From an uncultured Elusimicrobia bacterium (GTDB lineage Bacteria > Elusimicrobiota > Elusimicrobia > Elusimicrobiales > UBA9959), in assembly GCA_903879915.1 (NCBI GenBank), contig CAIRNJ010000091.1:1-64000 (forward strand): DNA of 64,000 nt, written 5' to 3'. Below, in pieces: positions 26,266 to 35,515 of this stretch. The translations under genes were made by a program, and so were the position numbers. The notes beneath the pieces were generated by a model, which did not search any database, had not been told where the DNA came from, and was given only the letters and a program-made list of their open reading frames with translations. The number at the start of each line of letters is the position of its first letter. Within the stretch, counting starts at the first letter, position 1.

Positions 26266-27762
26266 GTGCTGCGTTCTAATCCGCATTTGATCGAGCTTAA
26301 CACCGGGCTTTGGCTTAAGCAGCTCCGGCTCAAGTATTCCATGCCCGAAATGACGCTTTCCTCCGTGCCGGACGACGAATGGCAGGAACTGCGGCACCTG
26401 GGCTTCGATATTATCTGGCTGATGGGCGTCTGGGCTCTCAGCCCGGAATCCGAGCGCGTGGCCAAAGCGGACAAGGCGCTGCTCGAGGACGTAAAGCGGC
26501 TGCCGCCCGGCTTCGGCCCCGACGCGATAGGCGCCTCCCCTTACTCGGTCTTCTGGTACAAGCTCAATCCCGAATTCGGTTTCGAATGGGAGCTGAAGGG
26601 CCTCAGGGAAAAGCTCAACTCCATGGGCATGAAGCTGATGGTGGACCTGGTCTCCAACCATACGGCCAAGGATAATCCCTACGTGCAGGAACACCCGGAA
26701 TGCTTCATCAACGGTTCCGAAGAGGATTTTAAAGCGCATCCCGACTGGTTCTTCGAAGTGACGGTGGGGGACAAGAAGCGCTATATCGCGTACGGCCGCG
26801 ACCCCAACTTCCCGGCCTGGACGGATACCGCCCAGCTGAACTATTTCAACCCCGATACCAGGGCGCGCGTGCTCGACGTGCTGCTGCGCATAGCGGACAT
26901 GGCCGACGGCGTGCGCTGCGACATGGTGATGCTGACCTTGAACGAGATCCACGAGACCACCTGGGGCTGGCTGCTCAACCGCAGCAGCTACCGGCGGCCG
27001 CAGGACGAGTTCTGGGAAAGCGCCATCCGCGCGATAAAGGAAAAACACCCGGAATTTGTTTTTCTGGCCGAGGTTTACTGGGGCCTGGAATGGCGCGTGC
27101 AGCAGATAGGGTTCGATTATACCTACGACAAAGGCACCTACGACCGCCTGCGCTTCCACGGGCCGCAGGAAGTGCGCGGCCATCTGCGCGCCGAGAAGCT
27201 TTACCAGAAGCGGTCCGCCCGCTTTATAGAGAACCACGACGAGCAGCCCGCGCTGACGGTCTTCGGGAAACAGAAGGCGCTGGCGGCGGCGGTGGTAGTC
27301 TCCACGATAAAGGGCCTGCGGTTCTACAACGACAACCAGCTGGACGGCGTGAAAGTGCGTCCGCCGCTGCAGCTCAAAGAGCTTTATGAGCGGGTGCCGG
27401 ACCCCGAAGTCAGGAAGTTCTACGTTAAACTCCTTAAGATAACCGACCATCCCGCCTTTCACGGGGGGGAATGGTCGCTGGTGGACGTGCGTCCCTGCGA
27501 CGCGGAAAACCACAGCAACGTGAACATCCTTGCCTGGTCCTGGGCCCAGCGGCGCACCCTGAAGGTGGTGGCCGTGAACTATTCGGCCGAGCCCGCCTGC
27601 GGGATCGTGAACGTTTCCATCAAGAGCGACGGGGAGACCACGGCCCTGTTCGAGGAGCTCTCCGACCGTTTCTTCTCCTTCAAGGCCGAGGAACTTTCCG
27701 GCGGCCTGCGGCTGAAGCAGATGTCCCCCTATTCCGCGTACATCTTCGACGTGGAATTTTAA
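26266..27762 (+). CDS. Cytoplasmic GH13 alpha-amylase family enzyme
   Basis: A second glucan-active enzyme without a signal peptide, so probably cytoplasmic. The catalytic barrel is complete: DLVSNHT, GVRCDMVML with nucleophile Asp219, FLAEVYWG with acid/base Glu269, and ENHDEQ with Asp325. A C-terminal beta domain runs from about 395. The replacement of the usual Arg-x-Asp context by RCDM is acceptable because Arg217 is retained. The start is a GTG at 26266; an overlapping ATG at 26264 is out of frame. It differs strongly from the secreted enzyme upstream, so the pair is not a recent duplication. Intracellular maltodextrin or glycogen processing is a reasonable role. Confidence 0.88.
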   Translation: MLRSNPHLIELNTGLWLKQLRLKYSMPEMTLSSVPDDEWQELRHLGFDIIWLMGVWALSPESERVAKADKALLEDVKRLPPGFGPDAIGASPYSVFWYKLNPEFGFEWELKGLREKLNSMGMKLMVDLVSNHTAKDNPYVQEHPECFINGSEEDFKAHPDWFFEVTVGDKKRYIAYGRDPNFPAWTDTAQLNYFNPDTRARVLDVLLRIADMADGVRCDMVMLTLNEIHETTWGWLLNRSSYRRPQDEFWESAIRAIKEKHPEFVFLAEVYWGLEWRVQQIGFDYTYDKGTYDRLRFHGPQEVRGHLRAEKLYQKRSARFIENHDEQPALTVFGKQKALAAAVVVSTIKGLRFYNDNQLDGVKVRPPLQLKELYERVPDPEVRKFYVKLLKITDHPAFHGGEWSLVDVRPCDAENHSNVNILAWSWAQRRTLKVVAVNYSAEPACGIVNVSIKSDGETTALFEELSDRFFSFKAEELSGGLRLKQMSPYSAYIFDVEF

Positions 27763-27825
27763 GCCCCATTACCTGTTCCGCCCCGCGCCTGGCCCCGGAT
27801 CCCCATCCGTCTCCGGTATCTTTTA

Positions 27826-27831
27826 TATAAT
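27826..27831 (+). promoter_or_regulatory. -10 box six bases before the GH30 start codon
   Basis: Consensus TATAAT ends six bases before the ATG at 27838, so transcription should start at the initiation codon. The upstream 30 bases are GC-rich with no -35 match. Confidence 0.55.
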
Positions 27832-27837
27832 TTCAGG

Positions 27838-29241
27838 ATGAAAACCTTAAAGTTCATCCTGCCGTTAGGCCTGATATTCTTTTTGCCGGTCTTTAGCCGC
27901 GCGGCCTCGGAATTCTGGCTGACGAAGGCGGACGGCTCGGTGAAGTTCCAGAAACAGCCCGGCCAGGTCCCGTTCACGGCCCGGCCCGCCGTGTCATCAG
28001 GGCCGGTCATCGCTATCGACCCCCGCGTGACCTACCAGGCGATGGACGGCTTCGGCTGCACGCTTACCGGGGGCAGCGCCGGCCTGCTGTTAGGCCTGCC
28101 GCCGGAGGAAAGGGCCGCCCTGCTCAAAGAGCTGTTCTCCGCTGAAGGCGCCGCCATAGGGCTCAGCTACCTGCGCGTCAGCATAGGCGCCTCCGACCTG
28201 GACGAGCGGGCGTTCTCCTACGACGACCTGCCGCCGGGCGGGCGCGACCCCGGGCTGGAGAAATTCAGCCTCGGGCCCGATAAGGCGGCGCTTATCCCGG
28301 CGCTGAAGGAGATATTGAAAATAAACCCGGCGCTGAAACTGCTCGCTTCGGCCTGGTCGCCGCCCGCCTGGATGAAGACCAACGACAGCCCGAAGGGCGG
28401 CTCGCTGCGGCCGGAGTATTACGGCGCTTACGCGGCTTACCTGGTGAAATATATCAAAGCCATGCGGGCCGAGGGGATAGCGATCGACGCTCTCACCATA
28501 CAGAACGAGCCTTTGAACCCGGACAATAACCCCAGCATGTTCATGCCGGCCGAGACGCAGGGGCTTTTTATAAAGAAACACCTCGGGCCCGCGTTCGCGA
28601 AAGAGGGCATAAGAACAAAAATACTTCTGTACGACCACAATTGCGACAGGCCGGAATACCCGCTGGACATACTGGCGGATAAAGAAGCCCGGAAGTATGT
28701 CGACGGTTCCGCTTTCCATAAATACGGCGGCGAGATCACGGCCATGGCGGCGGTGCATGACGCGTACCCGGACAAGAACGTCTATTTCACCGAACAATGG
28801 GTGGGCGGGCCGAGCAATTTCGCGGCCGATTTCAAGTGGCACCTGGGGGCTTTGATAATAGAGGGCTCCAGGAACTGGAGCAGGACCGTGCTGGAGTGGA
28901 ACCTGGCCTCGGACCCGGCCTACGGGCCGCATACGGAAGGCGGCTGCCTGAACTGCCAGGGTGCGCTGACCATCGGCCCCGGCCTTGTAAAGCGCGACGT
29001 GGCGTATTATGTGCTGGCCCACGCCGCGAAATTCGTCAGGCCCGGTTCCGTCAGGGTGGCCTCCACGCTGCCGCCGTCGCTGCCCAACGCCGCGTTCAGA
29101 ACGCCGTCGGGTTCGCTGGTGCTTATAGTCCTTAACGGCTCGCCGGCCCAGGCCAATCTTATCGTCCGGTACGGCGGCAAGGACGCGGCGGTGACCCTCC
29201 CGGGCGGATCCGCAGCCACGCTGGTCTGGGACGCCGACTGA
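27838..29241 (+). CDS. Secreted GH30-family glycoside hydrolase
   Basis: A retaining beta-glycosidase of the glucosylceramidase/endo-beta-1,6-glucanase family, exported through a signal peptide (residues 1-23). The family opening QAMDGFGCTLTGGSA is present near residue 63, and the catalytic pair is Glu224 (acid/base, TIQNEP) and Glu319 (nucleophile, FTEQW). The AWSPPAWMKTN motif is also characteristic. A C-terminal beta-sandwich (from about 400) completes the two-domain structure. The length of 467 is normal. It follows two GH13 genes, making a polysaccharide-degradation cluster, but has its own -10 box with essentially no leader. The natural substrate could be a beta-1,6- or beta-1,3-glucan or a glycolipid. 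Confidence 0.92.
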   Translation: MKTLKFILPLGLIFFLPVFSRAASEFWLTKADGSVKFQKQPGQVPFTARPAVSSGPVIAIDPRVTYQAMDGFGCTLTGGSAGLLLGLPPEERAALLKELFSAEGAAIGLSYLRVSIGASDLDERAFSYDDLPPGGRDPGLEKFSLGPDKAALIPALKEILKINPALKLLASAWSPPAWMKTNDSPKGGSLRPEYYGAYAAYLVKYIKAMRAEGIAIDALTIQNEPLNPDNNPSMFMPAETQGLFIKKHLGPAFAKEGIRTKILLYDHNCDRPEYPLDILADKEARKYVDGSAFHKYGGEITAMAAVHDAYPDKNVYFTEQWVGGPSNFAADFKWHLGALIIEGSRNWSRTVLEWNLASDPAYGPHTEGGCLNCQGALTIGPGLVKRDVAYYVLAHAAKFVRPGSVRVASTLPPSLPNAAFRTPSGSLVLIVLNGSPAQANLIVRYGGKDAAVTLPGGSAATLVWDAD

Positions 29242-29262
29242 ACGGACCGGCCGCAGTATGCC

Positions 29263-29991
29263 TTACGGCTCGCGGGCCAGCGTGTAGGCCGTGACCGACT
29301 TCGCCCCGGCGGCTTTCAGCTCCGCGGCCAGCGCTTCCAGCGTGGCCAGCGTAGTGGCTACGTCGTCTATCAGCAGCAGGCGGCGCCCGTTCACAAGTTC
29401 CGGCTTTACCGCTTTGAAAGCCCCGGTCATGTTACGCCTGCGCTCGGTTTTCGAGAGCGAGGTCTGGCTGGGCGTGTTCTTTACGCGCCTGGCGGCGCCG
29501 GCAAGGTAGAACAGGTTCCTGCGCCGGGCCAGCCCCCGCGCCAGCAGCTCCGCCTGGTTGTAGCCCCGCGCCGCCCGTTTCGACGGGTGCAGCGGCACGT
29601 CCAGGATGAAATCGTGTCCGGCGAAGACGCCGAACCTGTCCATGGCGGCGGCCATCTCCGCGGCGAAGAACTCGGCCAGGTCCTCCCTGCCGCCGTATTT
29701 GAACGCGTGCAGGAGGCTGCGCAGCTGCGGATTGAACACCAGCGCCGAGCGCGCGGCATCCAGCGCGCGCGGCCCCGCGCCGCGGCAGTCGTAGCAGGCC
29801 GCGCCGCCGGCGGTCAGCGGCAGGCCGCATTTTTTGCAGTGCAGTTCCGGCAGCGGCTCCAGCCGCGCCGCGCAGGCCGGGCACAGCGGCCCCGGCTCCA
29901 GGTAAGGCAGGTCGGCGGCGCAATGCGGGCAGGCCCGCGGCAGCACCGCGTTCAATAAATATTTCCAGATCTTCCCGGGCTCTAACCCCAT
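29263..29991 (-). CDS. comF: ComF family protein (phosphoribosyltransferase-like)
   Basis: A cytoplasmic protein related to the DNA-uptake protein ComFC. The N-terminal 75 residues hold four CxxC-type pairs (CPHC, CPAC, CKKC, CYDC), giving zinc-ribbon modules. The C-terminal type I phosphoribosyltransferase domain contains DVPLHPSKRAARGYNQAELLA and the PRPP-binding LLLIDDVATT. ComF proteins help move single-stranded DNA in natural transformation, though many carriers are not known to be competent. It lies 33 bases after the stop of the large SprA-like gene on the same strand, and the GTG/ATG choice is clear because ATG at 29991 begins the conserved region. Confidence 0.92.
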   Translation of the reverse strand: MGLEPGKIWKYLLNAVLPRACPHCAADLPYLEPGPLCPACAARLEPLPELHCKKCGLPLTAGGAACYDCRGAGPRALDAARSALVFNPQLRSLLHAFKYGGREDLAEFFAAEMAAAMDRFGVFAGHDFILDVPLHPSKRAARGYNQAELLARGLARRRNLFYLAGAARRVKNTPSQTSLSKTERRRNMTGAFKAVKPELVNGRRLLLIDDVATTLATLEALAAELKAAGAKSVTAYTLAREP

Positions 29992-30024
29992 TTTCCCCGA
30001 CCCCCCTGAACTTCTGCCGCCGTT

Positions 30025-33000
30025 CTAGAACTGGAAAGTAAGCGTGCTGCCGGCCTGGTAGGACACGTATTCGTCCTGCTTGAGGTACTTGTGCCACAGG
30101 CGCTGCAGGCCAAGGTTGAAAGTGAGGCGCAGGTTCTTTGCCGCCTCGTAGTCCGCGCTGGAGTTCAGCGAGAACAGGCGGCTGTTCTCGGCGATGGTGA
30201 TGGGCGAGGACTGGATGGCGTAGCTGAGCGTGGTGGTCCAGATGATGCGGTTGGTGAACATTATGGTCTTCTTGGTGAACGGCACCCGCAGGCCTTTGGG
30301 CAGCTGGAAATCGGCCTTCATCAGCAGGCTGGGGGTGATGGTCTTCGTGTTCTGCGTCACTATGCCCAGCGTGCCCTTCGTAACGTCGGAGACGTAGTCT
30401 ACCTTCGGCGTCAGGCGCATCTTGCGGTAATCCATGGCGCCCTGCAGCGTGAAGTCGTTGTGCCTGACGTCCTGCGTGACGCGGTCCAGGCGCAGGTCGC
30501 GCTTGCCGGACAGCCGCAGGTTATAGCTGGCGGCGGTATCAACCTTGTTTATCAGCTTGAAGCGCAGGTCCATGCCGTAAGTGTCGGAGTTATCGAGGGA
30601 GATGTCCCTGGACTCGTTGCTGTTGTGCGAGTATTTTATGTTCACGGTGGCGTTCTGCGCCCAGCGGCCGGTGCGGGTGAGCACTTCCAGCTGGGACATG
30701 GACACTATCATGTCGGGGAACGTGCGGTTGACGTTCTTGGTGATGGTCCCGGTCACTTCGGAACGCTGCACCGCGTTGCTGTAATTGTTGGTCACCGACA
30801 GGGTGTTCAGCGTGGCCAGCCGGCCTTTGAGCCCGTAGCCTTCGAAAGGCTGCCAGCGCTGGTTGGAGGTTACCGTATCGCGCAGCGTGACGGAATTGCG
30901 CAGGGCGAGCGGGCTGGACGGCCTCAGGGAATCCCTGAGCCAGATCTTCGAGCGGGTGTCGTATTCCTTCTCTATGTTGGACCAGGAATCGCCGTCCTGT
31001 ATCTGGTAGTTGGAGGACAGCGTGAGCGAGCGCAGCAGCTTGCTGGTGGGCAGCAGGTCGTTCATCGACAGCGTCAGGCTGACGGAGCCCTGCGCCGTCC
31101 GGGTCACGGCTTTGATCATGCCCGGCGAAAAGACCGCCGAGCTCCGGGCCACCGTGACGGTGGTGATGGTGAGGTTGTTGTTCTCCATCGTGGTGATGGA
31201 GTAGCTGGCCGACGGATTGAACCAGCGCGCCAGCGGGAAATTAGAGTTCAGGTCCACCGTCTGCTGCATCGATTTGGGATAGCGTTCGAAGGTGGCGGGC
31301 GCGCTGAGCGGAACGCGCTGTTCCCTGGCCGTCTGCAGCGCGTAGCCCGGGTTGAAAGAAGCGCCTTTCCAGGGCACGAAAGCCAGCTTGCCCCCGTAGA
31401 TATCCGTGCGCTCGTCGGTGTCGTACAGGTCGGCGAGGTTGAGCAGGCGGGTGGGGTCATAGGTTACCTTGCTGCGCCCCAGCGAGTAATTGGCGTCCAC
31501 CTTCTCCGGCAGCAGGAAGAAAGAGCCGGGGACGGCGTAGGTGAAATTGGCGGCGTAGATGTCCTTGTTGTCCTTGCGGCTCAGCACCGTATAATCCGTT
31601 ACGCCTTTGGTGTAATTGAAGCCGAATTTGGGCAGCGCCTTAATGGCCAGCGAGCCGGTGGCGGTGCCGTCGAATTTTTTCACGCGGCCCTGCTGCATGG
31701 AGTTCACCAGGTTGTTGGAGCCGGTGACGAAGGCGTTGGGCGTGGCCGTTATCTGCCGCGCCGCCGTAACGTTGACCGGGAGGAAGGAGAGGCGGGTAAT
31801 GTTCATGTACCCGGTCTGCTGCTCGTTGTCCTGGTTGGCAATGACAGTCACCGGGGTCTGGAAATTGCGGTCGACGTAGCGGTGCTTGCCGCCGAAGTTC
31901 AGCCACCCGGGGATCTCGAAAGAGCCTTCCACTTTGCGGGCGTTGCCCACCCGCGTCAGCGGCTTGGCCAGGTGGACCTCGTTGAGATAGACGGTGCCGC
32001 TATGCGCGGCCCCGTCCGCGGCGGCCGTTACGCCCGTGATGATCTGCGACACCTGCTGAAGGCTGGGAGTACCCCTGGAGGAGATCGTTACATTGTAATT
32101 GGAGCCGTTCGTCCAGATATCCGGTATGTTATCCCCGTTGAGGTCTTGCTGGTCGATGGTTATAAGGCGCCATTCCGTGAAATCAGCCAGCGGGATCTCG
32201 GCCCGGAAATAATTATTCGCGTCGCCCAGCTGCAGGTAGAAACTGGTGTTGGGATACAGATTTTCGGGTTTGATCAGGAAGCGGAACTCCGCGTGCTGGG
32301 AAATGTCCACGGGGCGGGAGAATTTCCTGTACACGTAGGCCGTAGAGGTCGAAGTGATCCCTTCGTAGCTCAGCGCGAGGGTCTGCTCCGAGAGGTTCTT
32401 CGAATTGGTCTTCTGCTTCTGCTCGGAGACCGTGCCGTACAGGTCCTTGAAGACCCCGGGCGCGTCGCCGCCGGCCTCGTAAATGGGCGTATAGCTGACA
32501 TTGTCCAGGTTGTTCTCCGCCGCCACATGCAGGATGCCCGTGTCCGAAGGCGTGGTGCTGTCCTGCACGTTCCAGGTGTTCCCCACGGCGGAGATCCTGG
32601 CGAATTTTATCGTGCCGGACACCGGCGCGCCCGAGAACGCGGACTTCTTGAGCGAGATGCGCACCTGCTTAATGGCGTTCCATTTATAGGCGTCCGCGGA
32701 GGCTATTTTCATCGGCATGATGAGGGTGTGCCAGCCGGAGAAGTCAATGGTGTTCTTAAGCGGGGCGAGAGAATCGTTATTGTCCGTGAACTTTGAATTA
32801 CTGACATAGCCGAAGCTGCCGCCGGTGAAGTCCTGCGCGTCCAGGCGGCCGTTCCTGTTGAGGTCCTCGGAGTCCAGCCGGCCGTTGGTCCCGCCGTAGC
32901 GCCGCTGCGGCAGGCCGGGCGGGGCGTAGAGCCAGCCTATATCCTCCGCGTTGGAAACCTGCTCGTCGCAGTTCGTGTCCTCGCTCTTGGGCGCGTTGGC

Positions 33001-35415
33001 CAGCGTCAGGCCCGAGGTGCAGACGAAGTTCTGCCCGCCGGTGTTATCCGCGTCCTCGTTTATCTGGCCCATGTGAATATTGAACTGGGGGCCTTCGGTG
33101 CCGGCGGCGGTACCGTTAGACCCGAATACCACCAGCTCCATCATGTTCTTCTGGGAGAAATCCACCCCGGTGGGGGAGAGCGGGTAAACTATCGAAACTT
33201 CGGAAGAAACGCTGAAATCATAATGCACGGAGAGCACCTGCTGCGTGCCGTCGGACGTGGAGGCAGGGTTGATGTCGCGCAGCTTCACTACCTCGCTCTG
33301 CCAGTCGAGCGCGTCCGGGCTCGCCGGGGCCAGCGTCGGGTTGGCGGCTATGAACCAGTAGTTCCTGTCCAGCGAGGCGGAGTCGTCCTGCTTCACGCCT
33401 TCCATGTTGTCGACCAGGGCGTAGTCGTTCATGTTCGGGTTCATCCGGCTCTGCGCGATCTCGCCCGACAGCGTGGTCCTGAGCCCCAGCAGGTTCAGGC
33501 CCTTGAACTGGGCGTCGCCTTCATAGACCATCATGCTGTTGGTCAGGTCCGTGACGCTGGGCACCGAGTTGGATTTTATGCCGCCCTGGTAGAGCAGCGT
33601 CGAGCCCAGCGAGAAATGGCTGCCCAGGTCGTAGGACGCCCGGCCGCCGACCAGCGACTGGTTGCCCACGCCGCCGAAGGGCGAAACTTCGTAGGTGATG
33701 TCTATCTTCGCGTCCTGGCCGATGCGCTCGGGGTAGTAGAAGGTTATGAAGCCTGACTCGTAGTCTATGAAATAGTCCTCGTTGCGGCCGAATTTAGCGC
33801 CGTTGACGCGTATAACTTCCGACTGCAGCACGATGTCCGGCTCGAGCAGGAAGGTCTTGAACCGGTAGGAATATTCCACCCTTATCACGCGCTTTGAGAC
33901 CGGCGAGGCGGAATAGACCTGCGGGTCGGGGCTGGAGGCCGGCGCGCCGTCGAGCGTGAACGGCTGCTTGAGGTGGAATATGCCCTGCTCGAAGTCCACC
34001 TCGATGTTGTCCGGGTACTTCGGCATATTGTTCGTTACCGTGGGCAGCACCTCGTTGCGGTTCAGGTCCTGTATCTTCAGCGTGAAGTTCCCCCGGCCGT
34101 CGTCGCGGACCAGGTTGCTCTGGCCGATGGAATAATAGGTCTTCTGCTCCTGTAAATGCGACACCTGCAGGCTCGAGACCGCCGTGTCGGAGGACAGCGC
34201 GATATCGTTCTGCGTCTTGATTATGGCGGGCGCCACCACGGCGGCTAAAGCGGTGACTGACGTAGTGGAGGGGTTCTGCGAAAGATAGGTCCCGCCCGCG
34301 TTCTGGTAGTCTATGATCACCACGTCCTGCGTGTTGAGCGTGCGGTTGAAGGTCAAAAGGCCCTTCGCATAGTCCATGATGTAGTCGGTGCCGGGGTTCA
34401 GCAGCTGGAAGCGGCCGGTATAGGACGAGGTCTGTACGGCCATATCCTTGCCGGTCATGGCGAGCACGATGACGCCGTCCACCGGGGCCTGGGTCTGCTG
34501 GTCTATGTAGATGCGCTCCGACGCCGACTTTATCGGGAGACGGGCCGTGTTGCCGAAGGACACGTCGTAGTATTTGCGCCGCAGGTAGCTGGTGTCGGCC
34601 AGGTCCGCGGTCTGGAACTGCGTGTTGCCGGTATACTGCTTGGTCTTCGTCACGCCTTTGGTGCGCGAGCCTACGAAAGTGAATTTCAGCCGGTTCGTCT
34701 TCAGGTCGGCCCTGATGCCGAACAGCTGCTTGTTATAGGAAACGAATTCTGTGGCGGGCAGGGAAAGGTCTATGTCGCCGAAAGAGACGTTCTGCACCAC
34801 TTCGTTGGCGTCGCCCTGGTAGACCACGGAGATGTCCTGTTTGTCCTGTTTAGTGTCGTCATAGTCGACGTTCACGGTTATCTTTTCGCCCACCTTGCCC
34901 TGCATGCGCACCTGCATCTGCTGGGTTATCTCGAACAGGCTGAGGCTCTGGGCGCGGGTGACGGTGGTCTGGCGGTTCAGGAACTTCTTGCCGCTGTAGC
35001 TGAGCGCTATCACTTTGCGCCCGGTCACCGACAGGGTCGTGCCGGATTCCTTGAACTCCACCTGCGGTTCCGGCGCCAGCGGAGCGCCGGAGGAGACCTC
35101 CACCGCCGGCGCGGGAGCGGCGGTTTCTCCGGGGATATTGCCGCTCTCCACCGCTTCGCGCGCGGCGTTCCAGGCGTCTTCGCTGTAGGAGAACGGCAGC
35201 TCCGAAGCCAGCGCGTCCAGCCCGGGCGTATCGGCCGCGGTGGAAACGTCCGCGTCCAGCAGCGGGCGGCCGGTGTCCCGCTCCAGCAGCAGGAAGCGCT
35301 CGCCCGCCGCGGAGCCGAGCTGAGCCGGCAGTTCGGCCGCGCGCGCGCCTGCCGCGCATGCCAGCAGCGGCAGCAGCAGCGTCAGCGACAGTTCCCTGAG
35401 TTTTATCGGTCTCAA
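30025..35415 (-). CDS. Giant SprA-like outer-membrane protein
   Basis: About 1796 residues. The signal peptide starts at a TTG codon (35415): MRPIKLRELS then a leucine-rich core and cleavage near GARA. Residues about 150-300 match the SprA pattern: GKVGEKITVNVDYDD, VVYQGDANEVVQNVSFGDIDL, LFGIRADL. SprA is the translocon of the type IX secretion system of Bacteroidota. The rest is beta-rich with aromatic residues; three Asp/Asn-rich calcium-loop-like motifs occur near 820, 850 and 1095 (for example DLNGDNIPD). The protein ends with LTFQF, a terminal Phe typical of outer-membrane barrels. Alternative upstream starts are ATGs at 35496 and 35529; these would put about 30 polar residues before the signal. 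No other type IX component is visible, so secretion function is inference. Confidence 0.75.
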   Translation of the reverse strand: MRPIKLRELSLTLLLPLLACAAGARAAELPAQLGSAAGERFLLLERDTGRPLLDADVSTAADTPGLDALASELPFSYSEDAWNAAREAVESGNIPGETAAPAPAVEVSSGAPLAPEPQVEFKESGTTLSVTGRKVIALSYSGKKFLNRQTTVTRAQSLSLFEITQQMQVRMQGKVGEKITVNVDYDDTKQDKQDISVVYQGDANEVVQNVSFGDIDLSLPATEFVSYNKQLFGIRADLKTNRLKFTFVGSRTKGVTKTKQYTGNTQFQTADLADTSYLRRKYYDVSFGNTARLPIKSASERIYIDQQTQAPVDGVIVLAMTGKDMAVQTSSYTGRFQLLNPGTDYIMDYAKGLLTFNRTLNTQDVVIIDYQNAGGTYLSQNPSTTSVTALAAVVAPAIIKTQNDIALSSDTAVSSLQVSHLQEQKTYYSIGQSNLVRDDGRGNFTLKIQDLNRNEVLPTVTNNMPKYPDNIEVDFEQGIFHLKQPFTLDGAPASSPDPQVYSASPVSKRVIRVEYSYRFKTFLLEPDIVLQSEVIRVNGAKFGRNEDYFIDYESGFITFYYPERIGQDAKIDITYEVSPFGGVGNQSLVGGRASYDLGSHFSLGSTLLYQGGIKSNSVPSVTDLTNSMMVYEGDAQFKGLNLLGLRTTLSGEIAQSRMNPNMNDYALVDNMEGVKQDDSASLDRNYWFIAANPTLAPASPDALDWQSEVVKLRDINPASTSDGTQQVLSVHYDFSVSSEVSIVYPLSPTGVDFSQKNMMELVVFGSNGTAAGTEGPQFNIHMGQINEDADNTGGQNFVCTSGLTLANAPKSEDTNCDEQVSNAEDIGWLYAPPGLPQRRYGGTNGRLDSEDLNRNGRLDAQDFTGGSFGYVSNSKFTDNNDSLAPLKNTIDFSGWHTLIMPMKIASADAYKWNAIKQVRISLKKSAFSGAPVSGTIKFARISAVGNTWNVQDSTTPSDTGILHVAAENNLDNVSYTPIYEAGGDAPGVFKDLYGTVSEQKQKTNSKNLSEQTLALSYEGITSTSTAYVYRKFSRPVDISQHAEFRFLIKPENLYPNTSFYLQLGDANNYFRAEIPLADFTEWRLITIDQQDLNGDNIPDIWTNGSNYNVTISSRGTPSLQQVSQIITGVTAAADGAAHSGTVYLNEVHLAKPLTRVGNARKVEGSFEIPGWLNFGGKHRYVDRNFQTPVTVIANQDNEQQTGYMNITRLSFLPVNVTAARQITATPNAFVTGSNNLVNSMQQGRVKKFDGTATGSLAIKALPKFGFNYTKGVTDYTVLSRKDNKDIYAANFTYAVPGSFFLLPEKVDANYSLGRSKVTYDPTRLLNLADLYDTDERTDIYGGKLAFVPWKGASFNPGYALQTAREQRVPLSAPATFERYPKSMQQTVDLNSNFPLARWFNPSASYSITTMENNNLTITTVTVARSSAVFSPGMIKAVTRTAQGSVSLTLSMNDLLPTSKLLRSLTLSSNYQIQDGDSWSNIEKEYDTRSKIWLRDSLRPSSPLALRNSVTLRDTVTSNQRWQPFEGYGLKGRLATLNTLSVTNNYSNAVQRSEVTGTITKNVNRTFPDMIVSMSQLEVLTRTGRWAQNATVNIKYSHNSNESRDISLDNSDTYGMDLRFKLINKVDTAASYNLRLSGKRDLRLDRVTQDVRHNDFTLQGAMDYRKMRLTPKVDYVSDVTKGTLGIVTQNTKTITPSLLMKADFQLPKGLRVPFTKKTIMFTNRIIWTTTLSYAIQSSPITIAENSRLFSLNSSADYEAAKNLRLTFNLGLQRLWHKYLKQDEYVSYQAGSTLTFQF

Positions 35416-35497
35416 AATAGATTTCCGGGCAAACGCAAACTGCCCACCGTACAAAGGGGGGCTGCGGCGCCGCGATGATTCCACGGCGACGTCCATA

Positions 35498-35503
35498 TAT
35501 AAT
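35498..35503 (+). promoter_or_regulatory. -10 box for lptF-lptG
   Basis: Consensus TATAAT lies 12 bases before the lptF ATG at 35516, giving a leader of only about six bases. No -35 match is visible. The divergent SprA-like gene begins about 80 bases away. Confidence 0.5.
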
Positions 35504-35515
35504 AGAATAATTGGT

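Noticed and set aside
24602-27513. Antisense frames over the two GH13 genes
   Set aside because: All four catalytic regions are on the plus strand, and the antisense frames have no signal or motif.
30091-32796. 901-residue open frame antisense to the SprA-like gene
   Set aside because: It is a GC-rich shadow frame; its composition is rich in Arg, Gly, Val and His and it shows no domain, while the opposite strand has a signal peptide, SprA motifs and barrel features.
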